Source: JAJNBA01 sp035512775 (lineage in GTDB: Bacteria > Actinomycetota > UBA4738 > HRBIN12). From it: a DNA stretch of 64,000 bases. Shown piece after piece: positions 57,482-64,000 of this stretch. The stretch covers positions 30,115 to 94,114 of the forward strand of contig DATKDI010000040.1 of NCBI GenBank assembly GCA_035512775.1, given 5' to 3'. The notes below the pieces were generated by a model. It made no database searches and was not told where the DNA came from. It was given only the letters and a program-made list of their open reading frames with translations. The position numbers were made by a program, and so were the translations under genes. Within the stretch, counting starts at the first letter, position 1; every line of letters starts with the position of its first letter.

Positions 57482-59023
57482 ATGACCTGGGAGAGCTCGG
57501 CGATCACGATCACCACCCTGCTGCCGATCCTCGGAGCGTTGGTGATCCTCCTCGTGCCGAGGGATCGCGAACGCATGGTTCGCGGACTCGGCATCCTCTT
57601 CACCGGAGCCGCGCTGGTGCTGTCGATCGCGATGATGATCGGGTTCGACTACGGGACGGACGGGCTCCAGTACGAGCTCGACGTGACCTGGATCTCGGCG
57701 ATCGGTGCCCGCTATCACGTCGGCATCGATGGGATCTCGATGCCGCTCTACGCGCTGACCTTCCTGCTCTCGTTCCTATGCGCCGTCTACACGTGGCGGT
57801 TCGTACCGGATCCCGGCCGCACGAAGGCGTTCCTGGCGCTGATGCTGCTGCTCGAGACGGGGATGGCCGGCACGTTCATCGCCTTCGACCTGATCCTGTT
57901 CTTCGTCTTCTGGGAGATGGTGTTGGTCCCGATGTACTTCCTGATCGGGATCTGGGGGTCGGCGAACCGCGAGTACGCCGCGATCAAGTTCTTCCTCTAC
58001 ACGCTCTTCGGCTCGGTGTTCATGCTGCTGGGCTTCCTGGCGCTCTACTTCAACGGTCCCGAGCCGCACACGTTCGACCTCGTGAAGCTCACCGAGTTCG
58101 GAGCGGGAGGCGGCTACGCGCACACGTTCCAGCTGATCGTGTTCGGAGCGGTCGCGCTCGGGTTCGCGATCAAGGTCCCGATGTGGCCGTTCCACACGTG
58201 GCTGCCCGACGCCCATACGGAGGCACCCACGATCGGCTCGGTGCTCCTGGCCGGGATCATGCTGAAGATGGGAACGTACGGCTTCATCCGGATCGCCCTC
58301 CCGATGCTCCCGGAGGGGGCCCAGGCCTACGCCCCATGGATCGGGATCCTCGCGGCGATCGCGATCGTGTACGCCGCGCTCGCCTGTCTGGCGCAACGGG
58401 ACCTGAAACGGCTGATCGCGTTCTCCTCGGTCGGGCACATGGGGTTCGTGATGCTCGGCATCGCCACGCTCACCGAGATCGGGATCCAGGCGGCGGTGTT
58501 CGGCATGGTCGCCCACGGTGTGATCACCGGGATGCTCTTCTTCTGTGTCGGCTCGATCTACGACCGGTACCACACCAGGCAGATCGCGGAGATCGGCGGT
58601 GGGATGGCGCAACGCATGCCGAAGCTCGCGGGTGTGTTCGCGTTCGTCGCGATCGCCTCCCTCGGGCTCCCGGGGCTCGCCGGGTTCTGGGGCGAGGTGA
58701 TGGCCCTGCTCTCGGCGTTCCGCCCGAACGAGGCACTCCTCGGTGACCACGTGGGCCTGTTCCGGGGGCTCATGGTCGCCGGGGGGATCGGCACGATCCT
58801 CACGGCCGGCTATTTCCTGTGGATGCTGCAGCGCGTGAACATGGGCACGATGCCCGAGCGCTGGAACGAGCATGCGCTCGGCGACATCCATAGCGTCGAG
58901 TGGTTGTCCTGGACGCCGCTGCTGGTGCTGATCGTCGCGCTCGGACTGTTCCCACGCCTGATCTTCGGGATCAGCCAGGAGGCCGTGAGCGGCATCATGG
59001 CGGCCCTGGGGCAGGGAGGCTGA
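57482..59023 (+). CDS. nuoM: NADH-quinone oxidoreductase subunit M, second copy
   Basis: 513-aa antiporter-like subunit: LFFVFWEMVLVPMYFLIGIW, FAIKVPMWPFHTWLPDAHTE, GIMLKMGTYGFIRIALPM, QRDLKRLIAFSSVGHMGFVM. AGGAGTGTGAG precedes the ATG, 10 bp after nuoL. Confidence 0.95.
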   Translation: MTWESSAITITTLLPILGALVILLVPRDRERMVRGLGILFTGAALVLSIAMMIGFDYGTDGLQYELDVTWISAIGARYHVGIDGISMPLYALTFLLSFLCAVYTWRFVPDPGRTKAFLALMLLLETGMAGTFIAFDLILFFVFWEMVLVPMYFLIGIWGSANREYAAIKFFLYTLFGSVFMLLGFLALYFNGPEPHTFDLVKLTEFGAGGGYAHTFQLIVFGAVALGFAIKVPMWPFHTWLPDAHTEAPTIGSVLLAGIMLKMGTYGFIRIALPMLPEGAQAYAPWIGILAAIAIVYAALACLAQRDLKRLIAFSSVGHMGFVMLGIATLTEIGIQAAVFGMVAHGVITGMLFFCVGSIYDRYHTRQIAEIGGGMAQRMPKLAGVFAFVAIASLGLPGLAGFWGEVMALLSAFRPNEALLGDHVGLFRGLMVAGGIGTILTAGYFLWMLQRVNMGTMPERWNEHALGDIHSVEWLSWTPLLVLIVALGLFPRLIFGISQEAVSGIMAALGQGG

Positions 59024-59030
59024 CCGCGGC

Positions 59031-60488
59031 GTGAGCGTCGACTTCCACGCGATCCTGCCGGAGCTGATCCTCGCGGGCACGATCATGCTCGTGCTCATCG
59101 TCGACCTGTTCCTGCCGGCTCGCCTGAAGTCGGCGTCGATGGCGATCGGTCTCGTGGGGGTGCTGGCCTCGCTCGGGGCCGTGCTCACGCTCATGGGGGA
59201 GGAACGCGCCACGTTCGGCGGCTCGTTCGTCATCGACAACTTCGCCGTCCTGTTCAAGGTCTTCTTCCTCGCGGCGGCGGTCATCGTCCTCGCGGTCTCG
59301 CGCCGGTACTTCGACCAGCCGGGCTACTACCAAGGGGAGTACTACTTCCTGCTCCTCACGTCGTTCCTCGGCTGCTTGCTCATGCCCTCCTCGCGCGACC
59401 TGCTGATGCTGTTCATCTCGCTGGAGCTCGTCTCGGCGCCGGGGTTCCTGATGGCCGCGTTCCGCAAGTGGGACGTGACCGGCGTCGAGGGCGGGCTGAA
59501 GTTCTTCCTCATCGGTGTGCTCTCGACCGCGGTGATGCTCTTCGGGATGAGTCTGATCTACGGGCTGACCGGGGGAGAGACGCGGCTCGATGCGATCGCC
59601 GCCGCCCTCGGTGAGCTCGATCCGTCCCAGGAGGCGATGGCGCTCGCGTCGATCCTCTTCGTCGTGGTGGGCTTCGCGTTCAAGGTCTCCGCGTTCCCCT
59701 TCCAGTTCTGGGCGCCCGACACGTACGAGGGCGCGCCGGTGCCGGTGGCGGCGTTCCTGGCCGTGGCGTCCAAGGCTGCCGGGTTCGCGGGGCTCTTGCA
59801 GCTGATGTTCGTGGCGTTCATCGGCCAGTACGAGTTCTGGGTGCCGATCTTCGCGTTCCTCTCGATCGCCACGATGACGATCGGGAACCTCGTGGCGTTG
59901 CAGCAGCGGCAGTTCGTGCGACTGCTCGCGTACTCCGGCATCGCCCAGGCGGGCTACATGTTGCTGCCCTTCGCCCTGGTGACGAACGACCAGGCCGTCA
60001 ACCAGCAGGCGTTCGCGTCCGCGACCGGCTACATCTTGATCTACGGCATCATGAACCTGGGTGCGTTCGCGGTGGCCGTCGCGCTCAGCAAGCGCAGTCC
60101 GAGGCTCCTGATCTCCGACTTCGCAGGCGTCGCGCGGGTCGCGCCGTTCCTCGCCGTGGGGATGACGCTGTTCATGGTCTCGCTGGCCGGCGTGCCGCCG
60201 GCGGCCGGGTTCTGGGCCAAGATCCTGATCTTCGGCGCGGCGATCGCACGCGGCGACGTGATCGGCCCCGTGCTGGCCGCGATCATGGTCGTGAACTCGG
60301 TGATCAGCGTCTTCTACTACCTGGCCGTCGCGCGCCAGATGTTCCAGCCTTCCGAGGACACCACGCCCCTGCGGACGCCCGTCCTGGTGGCGGGCGCGGT
60401 CGGCCTCTCGATGGCGGCGCTCCTGTTCTTCTTCCTGGTGCCCGGCACGTTCTCGAAGCTCGCCGACATCTCGACGCTCGTCGGCTGA
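59031..60488 (+). CDS. nuoN: NADH-quinone oxidoreductase subunit N, second copy
   Basis: 485-aa antiporter-like subunit: LFISLELVSAPGFLMAAF, FAFKVSAFPFQFWAPDTYEG, QQRQFVRLLAYSGIAQAGYM, SLAGVPPAAGFWAKILIFGA. The Lys-rich motif QTNVKR of copy 1 is QQRQFVR here, a change at a usually conserved Lys region. GTG start 7 bp after nuoM. Ends the reduced cluster. Confidence 0.94.
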   Translation: MSVDFHAILPELILAGTIMLVLIVDLFLPARLKSASMAIGLVGVLASLGAVLTLMGEERATFGGSFVIDNFAVLFKVFFLAAAVIVLAVSRRYFDQPGYYQGEYYFLLLTSFLGCLLMPSSRDLLMLFISLELVSAPGFLMAAFRKWDVTGVEGGLKFFLIGVLSTAVMLFGMSLIYGLTGGETRLDAIAAALGELDPSQEAMALASILFVVVGFAFKVSAFPFQFWAPDTYEGAPVPVAAFLAVASKAAGFAGLLQLMFVAFIGQYEFWVPIFAFLSIATMTIGNLVALQQRQFVRLLAYSGIAQAGYMLLPFALVTNDQAVNQQAFASATGYILIYGIMNLGAFAVAVALSKRSPRLLISDFAGVARVAPFLAVGMTLFMVSLAGVPPAAGFWAKILIFGAAIARGDVIGPVLAAIMVVNSVISVFYYLAVARQMFQPSEDTTPLRTPVLVAGAVGLSMAALLFFFLVPGTFSKLADISTLVG

Positions 60489-60609
60489 ACCGGCGCCCTC
60501 CGTCCGAACGAAAGAGCTGTGAGAGCATGGTTCTGACGGGGACGTTTTTCCTCCACCAGACGGTGGGAACGACCCCACAAAGAGACCCACACAAGGAGCG
60601 TGAGGACAG

Positions 60610-61503
60610 ATGGCACCGGGGATCAACCGGATGAAGACTTGGGTCCTGATCGCGGCGATGGGCGGCCTGTTCATCGTCGTCGGGCAACTGCTCGGCGGCA
60701 CGAACGGAGCGACGATCGCGCTGGTCCTGGCGGTGATCTTCAACTTCGCGATGTACTGGTTCTCCGACAAGATCGCGATTAAGACCACACGCTCGAAGCC
60801 CGTCACCGAGCGGGAGATGCCCGATTACTACCGCATCGTCCGGCAGCTCGCGACCGAGCTGAACATGCCCATGCCGAAGCTGTTCGTCTCGGAGATGATG
60901 CAGCCGAACGCCTTCGCCACGGGACGGAATCCGGAGAACGCGTCGGTCGCCGTGACCCGGGGCATCCTGGAGATCCTCGACGAGCGTGAGCTCCGCGGCG
61001 TCCTCGCGCACGAGCTGTCCCACGTGGCCAACCGAGACATCCTGATCTCCTCGATCGCGGCCGCGATCGGTATGAGCATCACGTTCCTGGCGCGGTTCGC
61101 GTTCTTCTTCGGTGGGAGCGACGAAAAGGGCGGCGGCAACATCTTCGCGCTCCTCCTGGCGTGGATCCTCGCCCCCATCGCCGCGCTGCTGATCCAGATG
61201 GCGGTGACGCGGTCACGCGAGTACCAGGCCGACGAGTCGGGCGCGTTCCTGTCCAGGGATCCCGACGCACTGGCGAGCGCGCTCATCAAGCTGGAGCAGG
61301 CGTCCCGGAAGGTGCCCCCACTCGCGACCGTGAGCCCGGCCGCAGCGCACATGTTCATCGTGAACCCGATGAACGCCCTGCAGGCGCCCGGCCGCGGCGG
61401 CATCACGAGCCTGTTCCGGACCCATCCGCCGACCGAGGCCCGCGTCGAGCGCTTGAGGGTGATCGCCAGCGAGCTCCGCGGCGAACGCGGCCCGATCGGC
61501 TAG
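60610..61503 (+). CDS. htpX: Membrane zinc metalloprotease HtpX
   Basis: 297-aa M48 protease: two N-terminal helices (about residues 10-30 and 33-53), the zinc site HELSHVANRD (HExxH, about residue 136), two further helices (about 152-170 and 181-202), and the third ligand Glu in YQADESGAF. Degrades misfolded membrane proteins, plausibly useful beside heavy membrane-complex production. The 121-bp gap before it (60489-60609) contains no clear promoter; GAGG precedes the ATG. Converges with the aminotransferase by 4 bp. Confidence 0.94.
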   Translation: MAPGINRMKTWVLIAAMGGLFIVVGQLLGGTNGATIALVLAVIFNFAMYWFSDKIAIKTTRSKPVTEREMPDYYRIVRQLATELNMPMPKLFVSEMMQPNAFATGRNPENASVAVTRGILEILDERELRGVLAHELSHVANRDILISSIAAAIGMSITFLARFAFFFGGSDEKGGGNIFALLLAWILAPIAALLIQMAVTRSREYQADESGAFLSRDPDALASALIKLEQASRKVPPLATVSPAAAHMFIVNPMNALQAPGRGGITSLFRTHPPTEARVERLRVIASELRGERGPIG

Positions 61504-62882
61504 GCCGTCAGTTCCTGGCAGAACGCGCCGAACGCGTCGATGTAGCGCTGGACGTCGTCCTCGGTGTGTTGAACCGAAACCGTCCATTGCTCCTCGTCAC
61601 CCGGCGTCATGAAGATGCCGCGGTTGACCATCCACGGATACGAGGCCCAGTAGAGCTCCGTGTGCGTCTCCAGGAAGTCCCGATAGTTCGTGAGCCGCTC
61701 ACCGCGGTAGGAGACGCAGCCCTTCGCGCCAAGGTCCACCGTGTGCGCCGGCAGGTCCGCGTCCGCGATCGCTCGGTCGCAGCCCTCGGCGAGCTTCGCC
61801 CCCAGCTTGCCGAGGTGGTCGTAGGCATCGCGGGTCAGGACCTGCGTGAGGGCGGTGAGCCCGGCAGCGGATGAGAGCGGGTTCCCGTTGAACGTCCCCT
61901 GCTGGGCGGCCCCCTTGGACACCCATTCCATGATCCGCCTCTCTCCGCCGAACGCGCCGATCGTGGAGCCGCCGCCGATCGCCTTGGCGAACGCGGACAG
62001 GTGCGGCTTCACGCCGTAGCGCTCGATGGTCCCTCCGTAGGCGATCGTGCCGCCGCACTTCACCTCGTCGTAGATCAGGACCACCCCGTGCTTGTCGCAC
62101 ACGTCGCGCAGGGCCTGCAGGTACCCGGGCTGGGGCTCGATGATGCCGACGTTCATCATCACGGGTTCGAGGATCACCGCCGCGACCTCGCCCTCGTTGT
62201 CCGCGAGCGCCTGCTCGACGGCGCCGGCATCGTTGAATGGAACCACGATCGTCGTGTCCCACAGCGCCTTCGGGATGCCCTTCGACGTGGGCTGCGTGGT
62301 GTACCAAGCCTGTCCCTCGTGACTCGCGTCGTGCCGGATGCCGAGCACGTCCGCCTCGGGAACCACCGAGAACAGCAGCGAGTCGTGGTGGCCGTGGTAG
62401 GAGCCTTCCATCTTCACGACCTTGTCCCGGCCGGTGGCGGCGCGCGCCACGCGGAGGGCATCCATCGTGGCCTCGGTGCCGGAGTTGACGATCCGCACCT
62501 GCTCGAGATCGAAGCGCTCGCAGATCGCCTCCGCGAGCGCCACGGTCGTCGGCGTCGTGACGGCGAAGTGGATCGCCTCCCGGGCGGCCTTCTCGAGGGC
62601 CTCGACGATCTTCGGATGGGCGTGCCCGACGATGTTCACCCCGAAGCCGCCGTGGAAGTCCTTGTACTCGGTGCCGTCCACGTCCCAGACGCTCGACCCT
62701 CGGCCCTTCTCGAGGTAGACGGGGTACGGGTCGCCGACCTGGAAGTTGGAGGAAACCCCGCTGGGGAGTGTCTTGAGGGCTCGTTCGTAGAGCGCCTTCG
62801 ACGCCGTCGTTCTCGTCAGTAGATCGGCGCTTTCGCGTTCGGCGATCTCCGCTGCGCGTGCTTTGAGCCGTTCGAGGTCCAT
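61500..62882 (-). CDS. Glutamate-1-semialdehyde aminomutase-like aminotransferase
   Basis: 460-aa class III PLP enzyme of the GSA-aminomutase group: LPSGVSSNFQVGDPYPVYLE near the N-terminus, VNSGTEATMDALRVARAATG, GSYHGHHDS, LIYDEVKCGG (cofactor Asp) and SAFAKAIGGGSTIGAFGG with the PLP Lys. True HemL would make 5-aminolevulinate for heme, attractive in this heme-rich locus, but many relatives have other substrates; VKCGG replaces the typical VMTGFR. The ATG at 62882 has AGGAGG 5 nt upstream. Confidence 0.82.
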   Translation of the reverse strand: MDLERLKARAAEIAERESADLLTRTTASKALYERALKTLPSGVSSNFQVGDPYPVYLEKGRGSSVWDVDGTEYKDFHGGFGVNIVGHAHPKIVEALEKAAREAIHFAVTTPTTVALAEAICERFDLEQVRIVNSGTEATMDALRVARAATGRDKVVKMEGSYHGHHDSLLFSVVPEADVLGIRHDASHEGQAWYTTQPTSKGIPKALWDTTIVVPFNDAGAVEQALADNEGEVAAVILEPVMMNVGIIEPQPGYLQALRDVCDKHGVVLIYDEVKCGGTIAYGGTIERYGVKPHLSAFAKAIGGGSTIGAFGGERRIMEWVSKGAAQQGTFNGNPLSSAAGLTALTQVLTRDAYDHLGKLGAKLAEGCDRAIADADLPAHTVDLGAKGCVSYRGERLTNYRDFLETHTELYWASYPWMVNRGIFMTPGDEEQWTVSVQHTEDDVQRYIDAFGAFCQELTA

Positions 62883-62962
62883 CCCCACCTCCTGAAGGTC
62901 AGAGGAATCTACTGGGGGACAGGCTCCCTCACAACAAGATGGTTGCGCTGCGTTGCCGCCCT

Positions 62963-63457
62963 TCAGCGATAGTTCGTGAACTGCAGTGCCAAGCCGAAGT
63001 CCTCTTCCTTGACCGCGCGGATCGCGGACTGCAGATCGTCCTTCGACTTCGCGGAAACACGCAGCTGGGAGCCCTGGATCTGGGTCTGCGCCTTGGGAAC
63101 GGAGCTTCGAACGAACTTGGAGATCTGCTTCGCCTTCTCGTCGGGGATCCCCTGGATCACGTCGATGGCCTGGCGGACCGTCCCCTTCGCAGCCTGCTGG
63201 ACCTCACCTGGCTTGAGGGACTTCAGTGGCACCTGACGCTTGACCGCCTTCTCCTGGAGCACCTGCCAGGCCGCCTTGAGGCGATCCTCGGTGCCGGCGG
63301 CCATCTCGATCTTGTCGGCCTCCAGTGCGACCGATGTGCCGGTGCCCTTGAAGTCGAAACGCTGAGAGATCTCGCGGGCCGCCTGGTCGACCGCGTTCCG
63401 GATCTCCTGCATGTCCACCTCGGACACGATGTCGAACGAGAACTGGTCCTTCGCCAT
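62963..63457 (-). CDS. YajQ family nucleotide-binding protein
   Basis: 164-aa YajQ/DUF520 protein: N-terminal FSFDIVSEVDMQEIRNAVDQ, SQRFDFKGT, DRLKAAWQVLQ and KAVKRQVPLKSL, QIQGSQLRVSAKSKDDLQSA, and the terminal FGLALQFTNYR. Family members bind nucleotides, and some bind cyclic di-GMP. Gap 62883-62962 to the next gene shows nothing notable. Confidence 0.93.
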   Translation of the reverse strand: MAKDQFSFDIVSEVDMQEIRNAVDQAAREISQRFDFKGTGTSVALEADKIEMAAGTEDRLKAAWQVLQEKAVKRQVPLKSLKPGEVQQAAKGTVRQAIDVIQGIPDEKAKQISKFVRSSVPKAQTQIQGSQLRVSAKSKDDLQSAIRAVKEEDFGLALQFTNYR

Positions 63458-63551
63458 GAGCCAATCCTAGAAGGACATGGGCTCGAACGTCCCGGCCGGT
63501 TGGCGGCCAAGGGGTTGGTAACCGTCGGTTGCTATCCTCAGCGGTGATCCC

Positions 63552-63633
63552 GGGAGGATGCCCGAGTGGCCAAAGGGAGCGGCCTGTAAAGTCGCCGGCG
63601 TAGCCTACGGAGGTTCGAATCCTCCTCCTCCCA
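63552..63633 (+). tRNA. tRNA-Tyr (GTA)
   Basis: Class II tRNA with long variable arm. Acceptor GGGAGGA (63552-63558) pairs with TCCTCCC (63626-63632); anticodon loop CTGTAAA gives anticodon GTA; T-arm GGAGG-TTCGAAT-CCTCC (63609-63625); discriminator A at 63633. CCA is not encoded. TATCCT at 63533-63538 may be its -10. Confidence 0.95.
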
Positions 63634-63640
63634 CAACGGG

Positions 63641-63673
63641 GTGTTCGCGATACTAGGCAGGTAGTGTTCGCGA
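63641..63673. repeat. Direct repeat GTGTTCGCGA downstream of tRNA-Tyr
   Basis: GTGTTCGCGA occurs at 63641-63650 and 63664-63673, 23 bp apart, the second continuing as AAACTC. It begins only 8 bp after the tRNA. May be an element end or an attachment-site trace. Confidence 0.45.
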
Positions 63674-63787
63674 AACTCGGCCAAGACCGTCCGGATCGCC
63701 GTTTCGGGCAAGCCTGAGTTCTCTCAACTGTCACTCGTGGCTCTCAGGTGCCCACAGCGGCGCGCCTGGGTCGAATGAAGACATGAC

Positions 63788-63816
63788 GATGCAGACCTCG
63801 GGGTGAGGTCTGCATC
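63788..63816. other. Perfect 12-bp hairpin in intergenic segment
   Basis: GATGCAGACCTC (63788-63799) / GAGGTCTGCATC (63805-63816) with loop GGGGT. No T-run on either side, so a standard intrinsic terminator is doubtful. It lies between the tRNA/repeat segment and the 3' end of the partial minus-strand gene; the 63634-63838 stretch otherwise holds no gene I would support. Confidence 0.55.
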
Positions 63817-63838
63817 AGGTATCTCGATGCGGCGGAAC

Positions 63839-64000
63839 TCAGGGAGGGGCGCGGTCTTCGGGGTTGGTCTGTTCTTCCGGCGAGGCCGCTTCGGGCGCGT
63901 TGGGCTCGTCGAGAGTCGTGTCCGTGACAACCGGGCGGCTGTCGATCGGTGGCCTGAGGACCTCGGCGAACGGGCGGGTGCGCCGCTTCGTGCGGCGGTT
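63839..64000 (-). CDS. 3' end of an unidentified gene (partial)
   Basis: An open frame enters from the right edge and stops at 63839-63841. The 53 visible residues begin basic (NRRTKRRTRPFAEVLRPP) and end acidic and Pro-rich (EAASPEEQTNPEDRAPP), a plausible unstructured C-terminus. Nothing identifies the product; the adjoining repeats allow, but do not show, a mobile-element gene. Confidence 0.4.
   Translation of the reverse strand, partial: NRRTKRRTRPFAEVLRPPIDSRPVVTDTTLDEPNAPEAASPEEQTNPEDRAPP

Noticed and set aside
63724..63930. 68-aa minus-strand ORF with basic, Pro-rich sequence
   Set aside because: Out of frame with the better partial gene ending at 63839 and crosses the perfect hairpin; no homology signal.

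Overview
The window is 64 kb of GC-rich, densely coding DNA and looks like the chromosome of an aerobic, menaquinone-using actinobacterium, probably from a deep or uncultured class. The reasons are: the actinobacterial ribosomal mini-protein bS22, a clpS/DUF2017 pair, a glutaredoxin-like gene beside rex, a geranylgeranyl-reductase-family (MenJ-like) gene next to nuoA, a split menaquinol cytochrome bc complex with a multi-span Rieske protein, a PxKF-domain secreted protein, and frequent GTG/TTG starts with ATGA/GTGA overlaps. The exact lineage cannot be settled from the sequence alone.

Layout. 1-7 kb is housekeeping: class III aminotransferase, AcuC-like deacetylase and pyruvate kinase in one operon, then ClpS/DUF2017, a short-chain dehydrogenase, a phosphatase-like protein and a small HTH protein. 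7-9.6 kb holds a large repetitive secreted PxKF protein closed by a clear terminator. 9.7-16.7 kb contains a small HTH protein, a Clp1-like P-loop polynucleotide kinase, bS22 (33 aa), a lipoprotein hydrolase, SAM hydrolase, a TIM-barrel isomerase, a membrane protein, an ECF sigma/anti-sigma pair, a glutaredoxin-like protein and the redox repressor Rex.

16.7-60.5 kb is an almost uninterrupted respiratory supercluster. On the minus strand (21.5 to 16.7 kb) lies a cytochrome bc operon: membrane protein, dicluster ferredoxin, cytochrome b N-half, cytochrome b C-half, Rieske, cytochrome c, membrane protein, 38-aa membrane peptide. Diverging from it are the System II cytochrome c maturation genes ccdA, resB and ccsA, then a caa3 oxidase (ctaC with fused cytochrome c, ctaD, ctaE, ctaF), ctaG, a tandem-cupredoxin membrane protein, a TlpA-like thioredoxin and a CtaA-CtaB fusion. 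After a polyprenyl synthase, an FMN-type protein and a decayed gene come a MenJ-like reductase with a complete 14-gene nuoA-N operon, a second polyprenyl synthase, and a second, reduced nuo cluster (A B C H I J K L M N) lacking nuoD, E, F and G.

60.6-64 kb contains htpX, a glutamate-1-semialdehyde-aminomutase-like aminotransferase, yajQ, tRNA-Tyr(GTA), and a short odd segment with a direct repeat, a perfect hairpin and the 3' end of an unidentified gene.

How it fits together: NADH enters at complex I, menaquinol made with the local prenyl synthases and tail reductase feeds the bc complex, and electrons pass by cytochrome c and perhaps the cupredoxin to the caa3 oxidase; ccdA/resB/ccsA and ctaA/B/G supply hemes and assembly. 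Three 20-bp Rex-type operators, each just downstream of a -10-like hexamer, precede the bc operon, the menJ-like/nuo operon and the second nuo operon, so the locus looks like a NADH/NAD+-controlled respiratory regulon with its regulator encoded beside it.
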